From NCBI GenBank assembly GCA_022828595.1, contig JAKGHH010000002.1:65630383-65694382 (forward strand): 64,000 nucleotides of DNA, read 5' to 3'. This DNA is from Nelumbo lutea (Eukaryota; Streptophyta; Magnoliopsida; Proteales; Nelumbonaceae). The notes under the pieces were generated by a model. That model saw nothing but the letters and a program-made list of their open reading frames with translations, made no database searches and was not told the origin of the DNA. Position numbers and translations under genes: made by a program. Shown here one piece after another: positions 54,733 through 64,000 of the stretch (positions are counted from its first letter, which is position 1; the number at the start of each line of letters is the position of its first letter).

Positions 54733-55962
54733 AATACTCCAAATACAAATGTATTTAATTTAATGCAAAACTTTGTATATGGTATTTCTTGTATTTAAAC
54801 TGTACATACTTGTATTTGCACTCTTCTCAAATTAATGAGCCAATCACCATTCTGATGTGACAAATTGAAAAGTGAAAAAAAAAAAACTATATTTTTAAGA
54901 TAAAGTATTTTAATAATAAAAATAAAAACATTTTAAATGCCCATTTAGTGTAAGGCTCCACCGCCCGTGCATGCTTTTCTGAGAAGCAATAGATAACTGG
55001 GGTTGCCCATCAGAAAACATGATCGGGGCGGTGCATTCATGATTCATAGTGAAACAAATCACCTGTAAAAATGCACCCTCTCAAACACCAATTAAGACTT
55101 TACCCACCTACCGGACATTACAATGGAGATCTGTCCTGGGGGTCATTAATGATAAAACCTAAAGCCCGGGGCTCTCTACCATCTACCATGAGAATGCAAA
55201 TTCCCGTCCTTGCAAAATTTCTAATCCTCGTTCTTGTCCCTGGCGGTGACAAGAGGTTATCCCCATTTTTCGTAAATTTTCATAATGTTAATCATTTTAT
55301 TTTTATTTTCCTATCAAAAAAATTCATATATATCCAACAATACTTTTGAAAATTGTTAATATATATAATGGCATTGTCTTCTTGCTGGAGATGTCATCAT
55401 CACTTTTGATTGCGGTGACTGTGGTTGTTGCTGCCGAGCTCTTTGGTGTCCCTTGATGTGGGGGCGGAAGCTGGAGTTGTAAGGCTGAGACTTGCTTCTT
55501 CTTCAAATCAATTGAGGTAATTATGCCAACAATGCAAAGTGTTTATTCATCTATGATCGGCAAGGTGTTAAGGTGAGGCGTTGGTGCAGCTTTTGCCTAA
55601 ATAAAGAAGTACATACTAATGACGACAGTAAAGTCATCCAATTGTGCTATGGAGAGGTCAATCTCTTGGTCCCAGGTACCGACTTGGAGTCTTACTCGAT
55701 GAGCCATTAATATATATATGTATGTATGTATGCATGTATGTATGTATATATTAGTGGAGATCAAGGTCCCTGTGGGGTGAGGCCCATCCCTACCAACGGG
55801 GATGACAATTTCCCCATTCTCATCCTTGCAGGGAAAAACCATCCCCATCCCCACCCCATTCTAAGTGGATCTCTATAGGGATCAAGGAAATGAGAAAATT
55901 TGTCATTCCCTACTTTGTGTTAGAGAAAAATATGTCAAAGGTTAGGACTATATGTAGTCTAC
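54733..55962. other. Spacer with hAT-type debris and a TATGTATGTA tract
   Basis: 55712-55752 is a TATGTATG tract. It is followed by TTAGTGGAGATC and GGGGATGAC..CCATCCCCATCCCC at 55755-55856, an inverted counterpart of the 46280-46450 block. CCTGGCGGTGACAAGAGG..TTATCCCCATTTT at 55233-55268 belongs to the same family. No gene. Confidence 0.45.
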
Positions 55963-56239
55963 CTCAAGTTTGGGAGTGCTTGGTTTGGAACCACACTAAT
56001 AAGCACTTGTTTGAGTTTGAGAAATAAATCCGAAATAAGTATTTATTCTGAAAATTACTTATTTGAGACATCCAAATTTTAGACTTATTTTTAAGTGCTT
56101 ATTTCCTTTTTGACCTATCTTGGTCAAGAAAATACATATACTACATTTATTTAAAATAAGTGTTTTTTCACCAAACGCTCATAAATATTTATTAAAATAA
56201 GCACTTAATTATTTTTCAAATAAACACTCCCAAACTTAG
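55963..56239. mobile_element. Tourist-like MITE related to the giant foldback family
   Basis: AAGTTTGGGAGTGCTTGGTTTG at left mirrors CAAATAAACACTCCCAAACTT at right, the same terminal sequence as the 9599-10414 element. The interior repeats AATAAGCACTT / AAGTGCTTATT. The target duplication is not clear. Confidence 0.6.
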
Positions 56240-56625
56240 CCCATATAAGGCGGGGACCAACATTGTCTAATAACCAATGGAGATCCGTCCTAATTTTGCC
56301 ACCTATTTTCGTCAACTCAGTTTATATTTACCATGTAGAAGGATCAGGATGAGAATGTAAAGAAGAAAATCAATGCTACCTGCATTTTATAGAAGAAATA
56401 AAAAGGCCATTATCAAATGTAGTACCATGTATCTAGGGTCTTGGGTGGGGTGGAACAGACCGACCTAACCTTTGGTATTCGTTTTGCATAAAACAGCTCA
56501 GACTTGAATTGGATAAATAATTAATAGTCAGTCCGGACTGCAGAGGGCCCCGTATAAGATGGTAACTCTTTTATTATACCTACTGCCCAACATAAATTAC
56601 ATGCATTAAAGAATGTTAAATCTAA

Positions 56626-56820
56626 GGGCCCATTTGGGAGGGCTGACGTGCAGCGGTTTTTGGCCTTCCAAGGTGAGCGGTGAAAATTTTGAATAGCTCA
56701 ATCGGATATTCATTGATCATTGTTTTTTTGTTAGGGCCTTCTACTTCAGCCTTTTTAAATAGTTTATTTAGAGCGATTGAAAGCAGCTGAATCTTCAGCT
56801 CAACCCTCTCAAACGGGCCC
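56626..56820. mobile_element. Tourist-like PIF/Harbinger MITE, 195 bp
   Basis: The ends GGGCCCATTTGGGAGGGCTGA and (reverse complement) GGGCCCGTTTGAGAGGGTTGA are flanked by TAA on both sides (56623-56625, 56821-56823). Related ends occur at 9177, 9449, 3929 and 57969. Confidence 0.85.
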
Positions 56821-57009
56821 TAAGACTCATTAATCGAGGTTAAATCTATTCAACAAAATTGACATTACAATGCTCTTGCACATGCAAGGATACACTTTGC
56901 TATAAAAGAAAAGGCAATACTTAAATACTACATCCAAAGCATCAACCACACCAATAGTTCAGTACAAACTTGCTTGGGGAAGAGGAGAGGAGGGCCACAT
57001 TGCTTATAA

Positions 57010-57458
57010 TTAGTCGCTCCAGCTCACCAGAATCCTCTTCATGTTATCAATCAGCTCCTGCATCTGCTCCCTTGAATGCAAAGGTGATGGATACACACAA
57101 GCACAATCCAACCTTCCATCACGTATGGTATCAAACACAGCAATGGAAGGACCTGCACCATGAACAGAAGAGCAACCCATGTAGTCTTCCAGCCCGATGT
57201 CTCGATACGATTCATTCAAAGCATCGATCACGGGGTCCTCGAACACAGACAGGACGGCCAATCTCAGTGCTGAGGATGGGGTGAGGCGTGGGTTGTCTAT
57301 GGCCTTGCACATGAGAAAGTTGAGATCATCCATGTCTGAGAAATGCTTGTTGGTTTTTATGGATTTGCTCAAGCTCATGCAGAATTTGGTCGCCAATTCC
57401 CATAGATCTTTTCCTCCCTTTATGTCAAATGTGTGTTGCAGAGCAGAGTGGTAGAACC
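57010..57458 (-). CDS. Gene B exon 3 with stop codon
   Basis: Acceptor TTGGTTCAG|GGTTCTACC. Ends ILVSWSD-TAA at 57010, three residues longer than gene A. Confidence 0.9.
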
Positions 57459-58193
57459 CTGAACCAATTAACCACTTCTTAATAGATCATAACCTAAAAA
57501 ACCCAATACGGTTAGCTGTGGAATCGGGTTTAGGGCTAAACCCAAGCCCAATACAGTCAGTCCTACCTCAAGCCCAACTAGACCAATCCAAGCCCAACCT
57601 GAAGTTGAGGCTGGTTAAATTGGGTTTGTTTGGCCTGTTCAATTCGACTTTGTCCCCACGTATTATGTAATAAATGAAGCCGAGTAGTCGACATGGTTGG
57701 TCGGTGTCAACCCCAGAGCAGAGTTGCAGCATTCGCCTCATGAAGAAGAAGCTACGGCCTGTCCATGCTTTGGCTAATGGGCCTCATGCTCGCCGTACAC
57801 AACAGACAACACTGTTCCTACCGTAGAATTCCTATTATGAGGGACCAGGCCCATAATAGCTACAATGGCTGAATTAATTCTACTGCTATTTGCTAATATA
57901 TCATTAATTGAATGTACAATAGTTTGATTATTTTATCAACTGCAAGAAATCATAATTCAGCCACTTTTATCAAATGGACCTTAAGACCCATTTAGGAGGG
58001 CTGAACTGAGCTTTCAGCTCAACTGCTTTGAGACACTCTGGATAAGAAGCTAAAGGGGTTGGAGAGCTGATTTGAGCTTTTCCCATATTTCCCCAAACAT
58101 AGCTTATAGACTATCTGTGTAGGATACACCATGGAAAGGCAAAAGCTGCTTTGCTTCCGCCCTCCCAAATGTACATCATGGAGCAAAAGAAAT

Positions 58194-58237
<44 letters not shown>

Positions 58238-60284
58238 TTTCTTTGTTCCATGATGTACATTTGGGTGGACAACCTTGAACGTAGGGATATTAATGTGTCA
58301 GATTTTTGGTGTGGGTTTGATTTAACCAGAAAAGCAGCTTCGACCCTACCAAGATGAAGATGAGACACTGAACCAAAGGTTCAAAATATTAATACACCTG
58401 ATATGTACAAATAGGCGTATTGAATGTTTGATGCTAAAAATCCGAAACACTAACAAAGAATTCGATATGATCCACTTGATAAGGGGCATATCACTGAACC
58501 CAACCCGACCTGTTACATATATAGTACATATATACATATTCAACCAATGCTATTTTTACAAATGTATAACTGTTGCAAATGTCATCCAATCTGATTTTCT
58601 CTGAGCTTAGTCTATCCGACCCAAAACCCAATCAAGATTGACACGACCCTAACCCGATAAAATCGGGTCAAACCGGGTTGCCCATTGGCATCCCTTGTTT
58701 CCAAAGCCAAGGGCTCACCAGTCACCACAACCCAAACTTGGGTGCTTCAGATTTTTTGAGGCCTAAGTGCAACTCATCATCAATTGAACAAAGGAAGCCC
58801 AAGTGGCCCTAGGGCTAGCTCCGGGTGAGTTGGTCCGGTTTCAAATTGAACCAACTCAATTGCATACTTCATGTCACAAATCCTATGTCATACCCACTCA
58901 CTCAACTTTTTTTGGATTGGGATCAGGCGGGCTAACTCTGGCCCTATTTACAACAGGTCCGGGTTTGGGTCGTGAGTCCCCAACTGAACAACCAGTTTTG
59001 AGTTCACATACGAAGGGTTCATTTAAATAAGAATTTATTGATGGCTTATTGCATTGTAGGGAGGAAAAAAAAAGGTTGTTAATTAGGTGAATTTAGATCT
59101 GCCAGATGATTGGACCAGGACGTCGGACCCAAGAGAGAAATGCTTACCCAGATTGCAACTTTGGAGAGGTGGTTCCAAAAGGCTTCGACAGTCCATTAGC
59201 GTAGCCACTGCGTACTTCTCACGCTGATGATCGCGAAGGTTTTTGGACAGGTGTGCAGCCATCAATCCAGCAGCTGCTAATGCCCCACATAGCTTAATCC
59301 CTCTTGCTTCACATGCCTGCACGACAAATTAATCCTCAGTTGCAACATTGATGTTTATTAATGGAGATGTAGATTCTAGACCACACCAGTTGCACCACAA
59401 TACAGTTCTATTAGTATCCCTGGATTCAAGCCAACATGAATGAATGAGTGAATGAATCTACTTACAGCAACAAGTCGACGTGTCTCATCTGGTTTCATCT
59501 GCAACCTCACCACCTCAGACGATCGAGGTGCAATCGAGTCCTTAAAATCCATATTCGAAAATCTTAATGACTTCAAGGAGTAAGCAAGCAGATCCACTCC
59601 ATGAGCCCACAGCGTCTTGTTTGCTTTTCCTCTGGGCACAAGCTCCTCAATGGCCACGTTGAACTCCCCTCTCTTCCCCTGTTCCCCTTTCAGCTGTCCC
59701 TCTTTCACTTCCTTGGCCACAACCAGCAGCTCTCTGAGCAGAGTCACCGCTGAGGTGCGGTCACAGACGGAGGTGTGAAGCCGAAGCGCCAGGACCCAGT
59801 TGTTATCGGGCAGAGCGTAGAGGCTGGCAAAGAAGACGGCCGTGTCGGGATGTTTGTGATGTTCTTCTTTAGAAGACGACCAAGGATTCCGGTTCAGTTC
59901 ATGCTCAAGGATACGGTGAAATGGAGAGACCAGGTGATCAGAGGCGGAGGTTGGGAGGCGTTTCAGGAGATGGGAAGTGGAGGTGGCGTCGAAGGACTCC
60001 AGTTGGAGGCGGGAAGTGGAAGGTATGATGTAGGAGAAGATGTTGGTCGCGGCGTCATGACTGAGCTTGGAGCGGAGGATGGGATGGGACGTCTGGAGCC
60101 GGTGGAGTGCGGTTTGGAGAGCTGAGACATCTGGGGCTTTGGAGAGGAGGAGAGCCAGGACGGTTATGCCTGTGCCGCCAACCACCCCTCGGCACCAGCT
60201 GCTTTCGGTAACGCCGGCTGGTCGGCCTTTGGGCTCGAGAGCTTTAGGTCCCAGACCCAGACTGTCTAGCTTTCGGTTGGCCAT
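57010..60284 (-). CDS. Gene B: acyltransferase/condensation-fold protein, three exons, 478 residues
   Basis: Exons 60284-59466, 59316-59148 and 57458-57010 (819+169+449 bp) join in frame to a 478-residue protein, paralogous to gene A throughout. All splice sites are GT..AG at the same positions and phases. The N-terminal fold motif is GGTGITVLALLLSKAPDVSA with LQTSHPILRSKLSHD. The motif at the acyltransferase active-site position is LRLHTSVCDRTSA (His170, Asp175), again with four residues between His and Asp. It differs from A mainly in the N-terminal 30 residues and the linker near residues 180-205. It lacks a signal peptide, so a soluble protein is likely. Reaction and substrate are unknown. 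Intron 1 is only 149 bp. A chromovirus LTR begins about 400 bp upstream. Confidence 0.85.
57490..58163. other. Gene B intron 2, acceptor-side part
   Basis: hAT-like debris at 57520-57660 (AAGCCCAACTAGACC, GGTTAAATTGGGTTTG). A decayed Tourist-like end, GACCCATTTAGGAGGGCTGA, lies at about 57985. Confidence 0.4.
58164..58265. repeat. Palindrome with an (AAT)n loop in gene B intron 2
   Basis: CCCAAATGTACATCATGGA at 58164 and TCCATGATGTACATTTGGG ending at 58265 are exact inverted copies. The arms extend to about 28 bp and are separated by about 14 AAT units. The transcript could form a stable hairpin. Confidence 0.9.
58282..58698. mobile_element. hAT-like MITE in gene B intron 2
   Basis: TAGGGATATTAATGTGTCAG at left and (reverse complement) AAGGGATGCCAATGGGCAAC at right, with GACCCAAAACCCAATC and CGGGTCAAACCGGG near the end. 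No target duplication was confirmed. Confidence 0.5.
59148..59316 (-). CDS. Gene B exon 2 (169 bp)
   Basis: Acceptor GTCGTGCAG|GCATGT and donor AATCTGG|GTAAGC. Encodes ACEARGIKLCGALAAAGLMA, ending QSCNL plus one base. Confidence 0.9.
59466..60284 (-). CDS. Gene B exon 1 (codons 1-273)
   Basis: ATG at 60284; donor GTTGCT|GTAAGT at 59466/59465, phase 0. Homology with gene A begins near residue 24 (VTESSWCR versus GTEYSWCR). Confidence 0.9.
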
Positions 60285-60687
60285 TTAGATAGAAATATTG
60301 TCTCTGTGTGTGTGTCAGTGTGTGGAGAGAGCAGAGAGTGCAAAGCCGGCCAGCAACGGAGCACCGAGTCACCGAGATATAGGATCGACCACTACAGCTG
60401 AGGCAAATTAAAGCAGTTGCTTTCCTGTAGTACGACCTGGGCTTCAATAACTCCTCTCTTAAATGATTCAGAGTTTTAGAGGCACACAGCACAACGGAAG
60501 GAGATCGACTGCAAGCTTAAAGATGGGCCAATGGCCTATTTAGCGATCTCAGCCTCAACAACTTCCTAGTCTTTATGTGGAATATCATCTCATCAGCCTA
60601 TCAGAAGCCTTGGCCAGAGCGGCAGAGCCACGTGAAATAGGAACTGGTTCAGAATTTAAGTTTTAACATATATATCGGGTATGTGTA
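60285..60687. other. Upstream region of gene B
   Basis: About 400 bp between the start codon and the retrotransposon. (TG)n/(AC)n repeats at 60304-60322 lie in the probable 5' UTR. No clear TATA box on the minus strand. Confidence 0.4.
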
Positions 60688-60711
60688 TGTTATGGTCACA
60701 CCATCCGGCAG

Positions 60712-60995
60712 GCCGCACAGCAGCAGGCACCACCCGGCAGCGCCGCGCACCACCGATAGCGTGCAGCATGCACCGCCAGGCAGCAGCGCGCACCGCACAG
60801 CAGCACGCACCACGCACACGCACCGCCAGGCAGCAGCGCGCATCGCACGCACTGCACGGCAACAGGCACTGTGCACACGCCCGGCACCGCACAGCAGCGA
60901 CACCATGAGCCGCGCACACGCACTGCGCGACAGCTGCAATGTGCGCACGCACCACGCGGCAGCGGCACCATGAGCCACGCGCACGCACCCGGCAG
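60712..60995 (+). repeat. GC-rich CAC/GCA minisatellite-like block in U3
   Basis: Irregular repeats of GCACCGCACAGCAGC, CACGCACACGC and GGCAGCAGCGC. Long open frames on both strands here are a by-product of the composition, not genes. The block differs in length among the three LTRs. Confidence 0.75.
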
Positions 60996-61231
60996 CAGTA
61001 GTAGAGCGGAGCCCACACAACAGCTCATAAGGGTGGGCCCACCCTTATCTAGACACATCAAGCCAACTCGCCGCTAGCTTACCTTATCCCTATCTTATAC
61101 CTTATCCCTATCTTTAACTTATCTTATCTTTATCTTATCTTAAGTAAGAGTTACCATTAGGAGTAGGTAATTAGGAGTTTGAGTTCAAGTTGGACTTCGA
61201 GTTTAATTAGGAATTTCCTTCTGTAATCTCC

Positions 61232-61239
61232 TATTTAAG
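61232..61239 (+). promoter_or_regulatory. LTR TATA-like box
   Basis: TATTTAAG inside a 61223-61250 stretch conserved in all three LTRs, about 20 bp before AATAAAG. It is the likely LTR promoter. Confidence 0.45.
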
Positions 61240-61475
61240 GAGCTACGAATTGAAATAAAGGCATTCAGTTTTCGCAGTCAAAAAGAGAGTGAGGAGAGTT
61301 CGAGTGATCTCTTGGACAAATCACCCATTAGGAGATTTTGGGTGGTCTCTTGGACAAATCACCCACGAGATAGTCAAAATAGGGCCTGTAAGCAAGCCCA
61401 AGGGCAAGGAAAGATCTGAGGTTCCTGTGGTGGAGCGACCCGTGACGTGATCCGACGCTCAGGCCCATAACATTT

Positions 61476-61488
61476 TGGTATCAGAGCC
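61476..61488 (+). other. Primer-binding site (tRNA-Met type)
   Basis: TGGTATCAGAGCC, the standard plant LTR-retrotransposon PBS complementary to initiator tRNA-Met, 3 bp after the LTR end. Confidence 0.9.
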
Positions 61489-61504
61489 AAGCGTCATTAG
61501 CGAA

Positions 61505-62575
61505 ATGGAGCAGCTATCATCCAAGGTTCACGAGCTGGAACACCGTCTCGTGGAAAATCATGCGAAGGTAAGAGAAGTTAAAGAGGACGTCAGGGAACTT
61601 CAGCGTCTACTAGAGTTATACTTCTCCACCAGAGAAGGGAGCCCTGAAGGGGCAACCACTAACCACAGCTGCCGCCCAGATCGGGCAGAGGGCTCCGGTG
61701 AGCGACAGAACGACACACCGATAGCAGCAATCATACCCAAATACAGTCATCTAGAGTTCCCCTCATACAGCGGCAGTGGTGACCCACTTGGATGGTTGTA
61801 CCACTATGAGCAATTCTTCCGCAATCAACGCACGGAAGAGAAGGACAAGGTCAGCCTGGCAGTATTCCACTTGACCGATGAAGCACAGCTCTGGTTCTAT
61901 CGAGTGGAGCAAGAAGAACCAGGCCTTAGTTGGGGCAGTTCAAGTCATATTGCCTCCTCCGGTTCGGGCCCCCATTAACGAGCAACCCCTTGGGGGAGCT
62001 CATTAACCTCAAGCAGACCGGGACCGTTGCATAGTATCAGCGGCCGTTCCAGACCCTTCTCGCCAAGGCCTCATTAGTACGCCCAGACCAGTAGGTGGAT
62101 ATGTTCATAGCTGGTCTAACCGAACCCCTAAGAGTTGATGTAGAGATGCAAAACCCGCCTAACCTGGTCACGGTAATGAATTTGGCCCGGGCCTTCGAGC
62201 ACAAACTACAGATCAGCCGAGGGCCGTTCAACATGGGATGCCCAACAGCGGCTTGGACAAACCCGAAGCCTACTGGAGGAGGGTCTTCGTTGGCAGCCAA
62301 CAGGGAACTACTCGGAATGGCTCCATATCCAGCAGCCAGCCCAGAACGGAAGACACAGATGAGCACCAATTCCAGATTAGCATCCAATGTGGGGGGAGTA
62401 GCGGCGGTACACCCCCAATTAAGCACTTGTCCAGGGCGGAGATGGCAGAATGTAGGGCAAGGGGGCAATGTTTTAATTGTGATGAACTCTACTCAGCATG
62501 GCATAGGTGCAAGAGACTTTTCTGCCTCCTGGTGAAACAAGAGGAAGATGAGGATGAACCCCCTCCATGGGAACC
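61505..62575 (+). pseudogene. Chromovirus Gag, frameshifted
   Basis: ATG at 61505 starts a coiled-coil region (MEQLSSKVHELEHRL). The Retrotrans_gag core follows: LEFPSYSGSGDPLGWLYHYE, QFFRNQRTEEKDKVSL, FHLTDEAQLWFYRVE. After a frameshift near 61940 the core resumes in another frame (VDMFIAGLTEPLRVDVEM, NLARAFEHKLQIS). A third frame holds the zinc knuckle CFNCDELYSAWHRCKRLFCL, with Trp replacing the usual Gly before His. In the family Gag forms the virus-like particle; this copy cannot. Confidence 0.8.
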
Positions 62576-62672
62576 CGATCCAGGAGGGCAAAGCCATCCA
62601 GGATTCCTTTGAGGGTGTCGTCGACACCCAATTCGAGCTTGAGGACAAGCTCATAGTCTGGGAGGGGTGTGA
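62576..62672 (+). pseudogene. Pol C-terminal tail and purine tract
   Basis: QFELEDKLIVWEGCDVM in the frame beginning 62548 matches the last residues of chromovirus Pol, which end just at the 3' LTR. GGGAGGGGTGTGA (62660-62672) is the polypurine tract. The direct join of Gag and this tail marks the internal deletion. Confidence 0.6.
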
Positions 62673-63332
62673 CGTTATGGTCACATCATCCAGCAGGCCA
62701 CACAGCAGCAGGCACCGCCTGGCAGCGCCACACAGCAGCGCGCACCGCACGGCAGCACGCACCACGCACACGCCTGGCACCGCACGTCAGCGGCATCATG
62801 GCGCGCAGCACGCACTGCGCGGCAGAGGTACCATGAGCCATGTGCACACACCCGACAATAGCAGTAGAGCGGGGCCCACACGATAGCTCATAAGGGTGGG
62901 CCCACACTTATCTCGACACGTCAAGCCAACTTGCCACCAACTTGCCGCCAACTTACCTTATTCTTATCTTATCCCTTATCCTTTATCTTTATCTTATCTT
63001 AAGTAAGAGTTACCATTACGAGTAGGTAATTAGGAGTTTGAGTTCAAGTTGGACTTGGAGTTTAATTAGGAATTTCCTTATGTAATCTCCTATTTAAGGA
63101 GCTACGAATTGAAATAAAGGCATTCCGTTTTCGCAGTCAAGAAAGAGAGTGAGGAGAGTTCGGGTGATCTCTTGGACAAATCACCCATTAGGAGAGTTCG
63201 GGTGGTCTCTTGGACAAATCACCCACGAGATAATCAAAATAGGGCATGTACGCAAGGCCAAGGGCAGGGATAGATCTGAGGTTCTTGCAGTGGAGCGACC
63301 CATGACGAGATCCTACGCTCGAGCCCATAACA
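62673..63332 (+). repeat. LTR2 of the chromovirus (660 bp)
   Basis: Starts CGTTATGGTCAC (first T changed to C) and ends CCATAACA. Collinear with LTR1 apart from a shorter GC-rich block. Confidence 0.85.
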
Positions 63333-63338
63333 TTTTGA

Positions 63339-64000
63339 TGTTATGGTCACACTATCCGGCAGGCCGCACAGCAGCAGGCACCGCCTGGCAGCGCCGCATA
63401 GCAACACGCACCACCGATAGCATGCAGCACGCACAGAGCACACGCCCGGCACCGCACGGTAGCGGCACTATGGCACATAGCACGCACCGCACACCTGCCC
63501 GACACTGCGCGACAGCGGCATCATGAGCCGCACGCACACACCTGGCAACAGCAACAGAGCGGGGCCCACACGACAACTCATAAGGGTGGGCCCGCCCTTT
63601 TCTGGACACGTCAAGCCAACTCGTCACCAGCTTACCTTATCCTTATCTTATCCCTTATCCCTTATCTTTAGCTTATCTTAAGTAAAAGTTACCATTACGA
63701 GTAGATAATTAAGAATTTGAGTTCAAGTTGGATTTTGAGTTTAATTAAGAATTTCCTTCTGTAATCTCCTATTTAAGGAGCTACGAATTGAAGTAAAGGC
63801 ATTCAGTTTTCGTAGTCAAAAAAGAGAGTGAGGAGAGTTCGAGTGATCTCTTGGACAAATGACCCATTAGGAGAGTTTGGGTGGTCTCTTGGACAAATCA
63901 CCCATGAGATAGTCAAAATATGGCCTGTATGCAAGGCCAAGGGCAAGGAAAGATCTAAGGTTCCTGCGGTGGAGCGACCCGTGACGCGATCCTACACTCG
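63339..64000 (+). repeat. LTR3 of the chromovirus, cut by the window edge
   Basis: Starts TGTTATGGTCACAC only 6 bp (TTTTGA) after LTR2 and stops about a dozen bases before the expected CCATAACA end. Confidence 0.85.

Larger units (their letters stand above)
60688..61472 (+). repeat. LTR1 of the chromovirus (785 bp)
   Basis: Bounded by TGTTATGG and CCATAACA, a perfect 8-bp inverted terminus. The U3 part is a CGCACCGCACAGCAGC-rich block (about 60712-60995). A TATTTAAG promoter lies at 61232 and AATAAA at 61254. In U5, CTCTTGGACAAATCACCCA occurs twice, 38 bp apart. Longer than LTR2 because of the GC-rich block. Confidence 0.85.
60688..64000 (+). mobile_element. Ty3/gypsy chromovirus (Reina-like) with three LTRs, internally deleted
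   Basis: LTR1 (60688-61472), a 1.2-kb interior, LTR2 (62673-63332) and, 6 bp on, LTR3 (63339 to beyond the window). The PBS TGGTATCAGAGCC follows LTR1. The interior holds gag (61505-62575, frameshifted) fused to the last codons of pol (FELEDKLIVWEGCDVM) just before LTR2. Protease, reverse transcriptase, RNase H and most of integrase are missing. The order indicates an internal deletion plus LTR-LTR recombination. Confidence 0.8.

Noticed and set aside
55121..56291. CAATGGAGATCTGTCCT and CAATGGAGATCCGTCCT as a possible pair of element ends
   Set aside because: Direct 17-bp repeats 1.15 kb apart, but no other structure supports an element with these limits.
60649..61061. Several overlapping Cys/Ala-rich or His/Ala-rich ORFs of 96-124 codons
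   Set aside because: They lie in the GC-rich repeat block of an LTR, occur on both strands, and recur in LTR2 and LTR3. Composition explains them.

Overview
This is a nuclear window from a flowering plant. The evidence is intron-containing genes with GT..AG junctions, an intronless SAUR gene, plant-type Ty3/gypsy elements (Tat lineage and a chromovirus), three Mutator-like elements carrying host gene fragments, many hAT and PIF/Harbinger MITEs, and AT-rich spacers with (TA)n and (AAT)n tracts. The species cannot be named from the sequence alone. There are no organelle genes, no rRNA and no prokaryotic features.

Only three genes look intact. A SAUR gene lies at 20694-21068 (+). Two paralogous three-exon genes lie on the minus strand: gene A (32065-41115, 463 residues) and gene B (57010-60284, 478 residues). 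Both encode proteins of the CoA-dependent acyltransferase / condensation-domain fold. Intron positions and phases are identical, and exon 2 is 169 bp in both, so they are a dispersed duplicate pair. Intron 1 is 6,666 bp in A (filled with transposon debris) and 149 bp in B.

Layout: 1-3354, the 5' half of a Tat Ty3/gypsy element on the minus strand (LTR, primer-binding site, decayed gag, protease). 3355-14700, AT-rich spacer with old diverged tandem repeats, tRNA-derived SINEs and several MITEs, including an 816-bp giant foldback. 14711-19740, a second Tat element: LTRs at both ends, an integrase remnant on the minus strand and a Transposase_28-type additional ORF antisense to it. 20694-21150, SAUR with a 55-bp tandem duplication over its stop codon. 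21151-32000, MITEs, a Pack-MULE carrying a DUF26 fragment and a Tourist-like MITE. 32065-41115, gene A. 41116-57000, MITE-rich spacer with two more Pack-MULEs, one carrying an EDS1 C-terminal region and one an LRR receptor-kinase fragment. 57010-60284, gene B. 60688-64000, a chromovirus with three LTRs in a row, starting about 400 bp upstream of gene B.

The most striking result is the cluster of three Pack-MULEs. Each carries a fragment of a gene family tied to plant immunity or receptor signalling (DUF26, EDS1, LRR-RLK), and each is bounded by GGG(A/T)AA termini with exact or near 9-bp target duplications. No coordinated multi-gene system such as a biosynthetic cluster is visible. The remaining interest lies in the paralogue pair and in several MITE and SINE families that can be delimited by their target duplications or arms.
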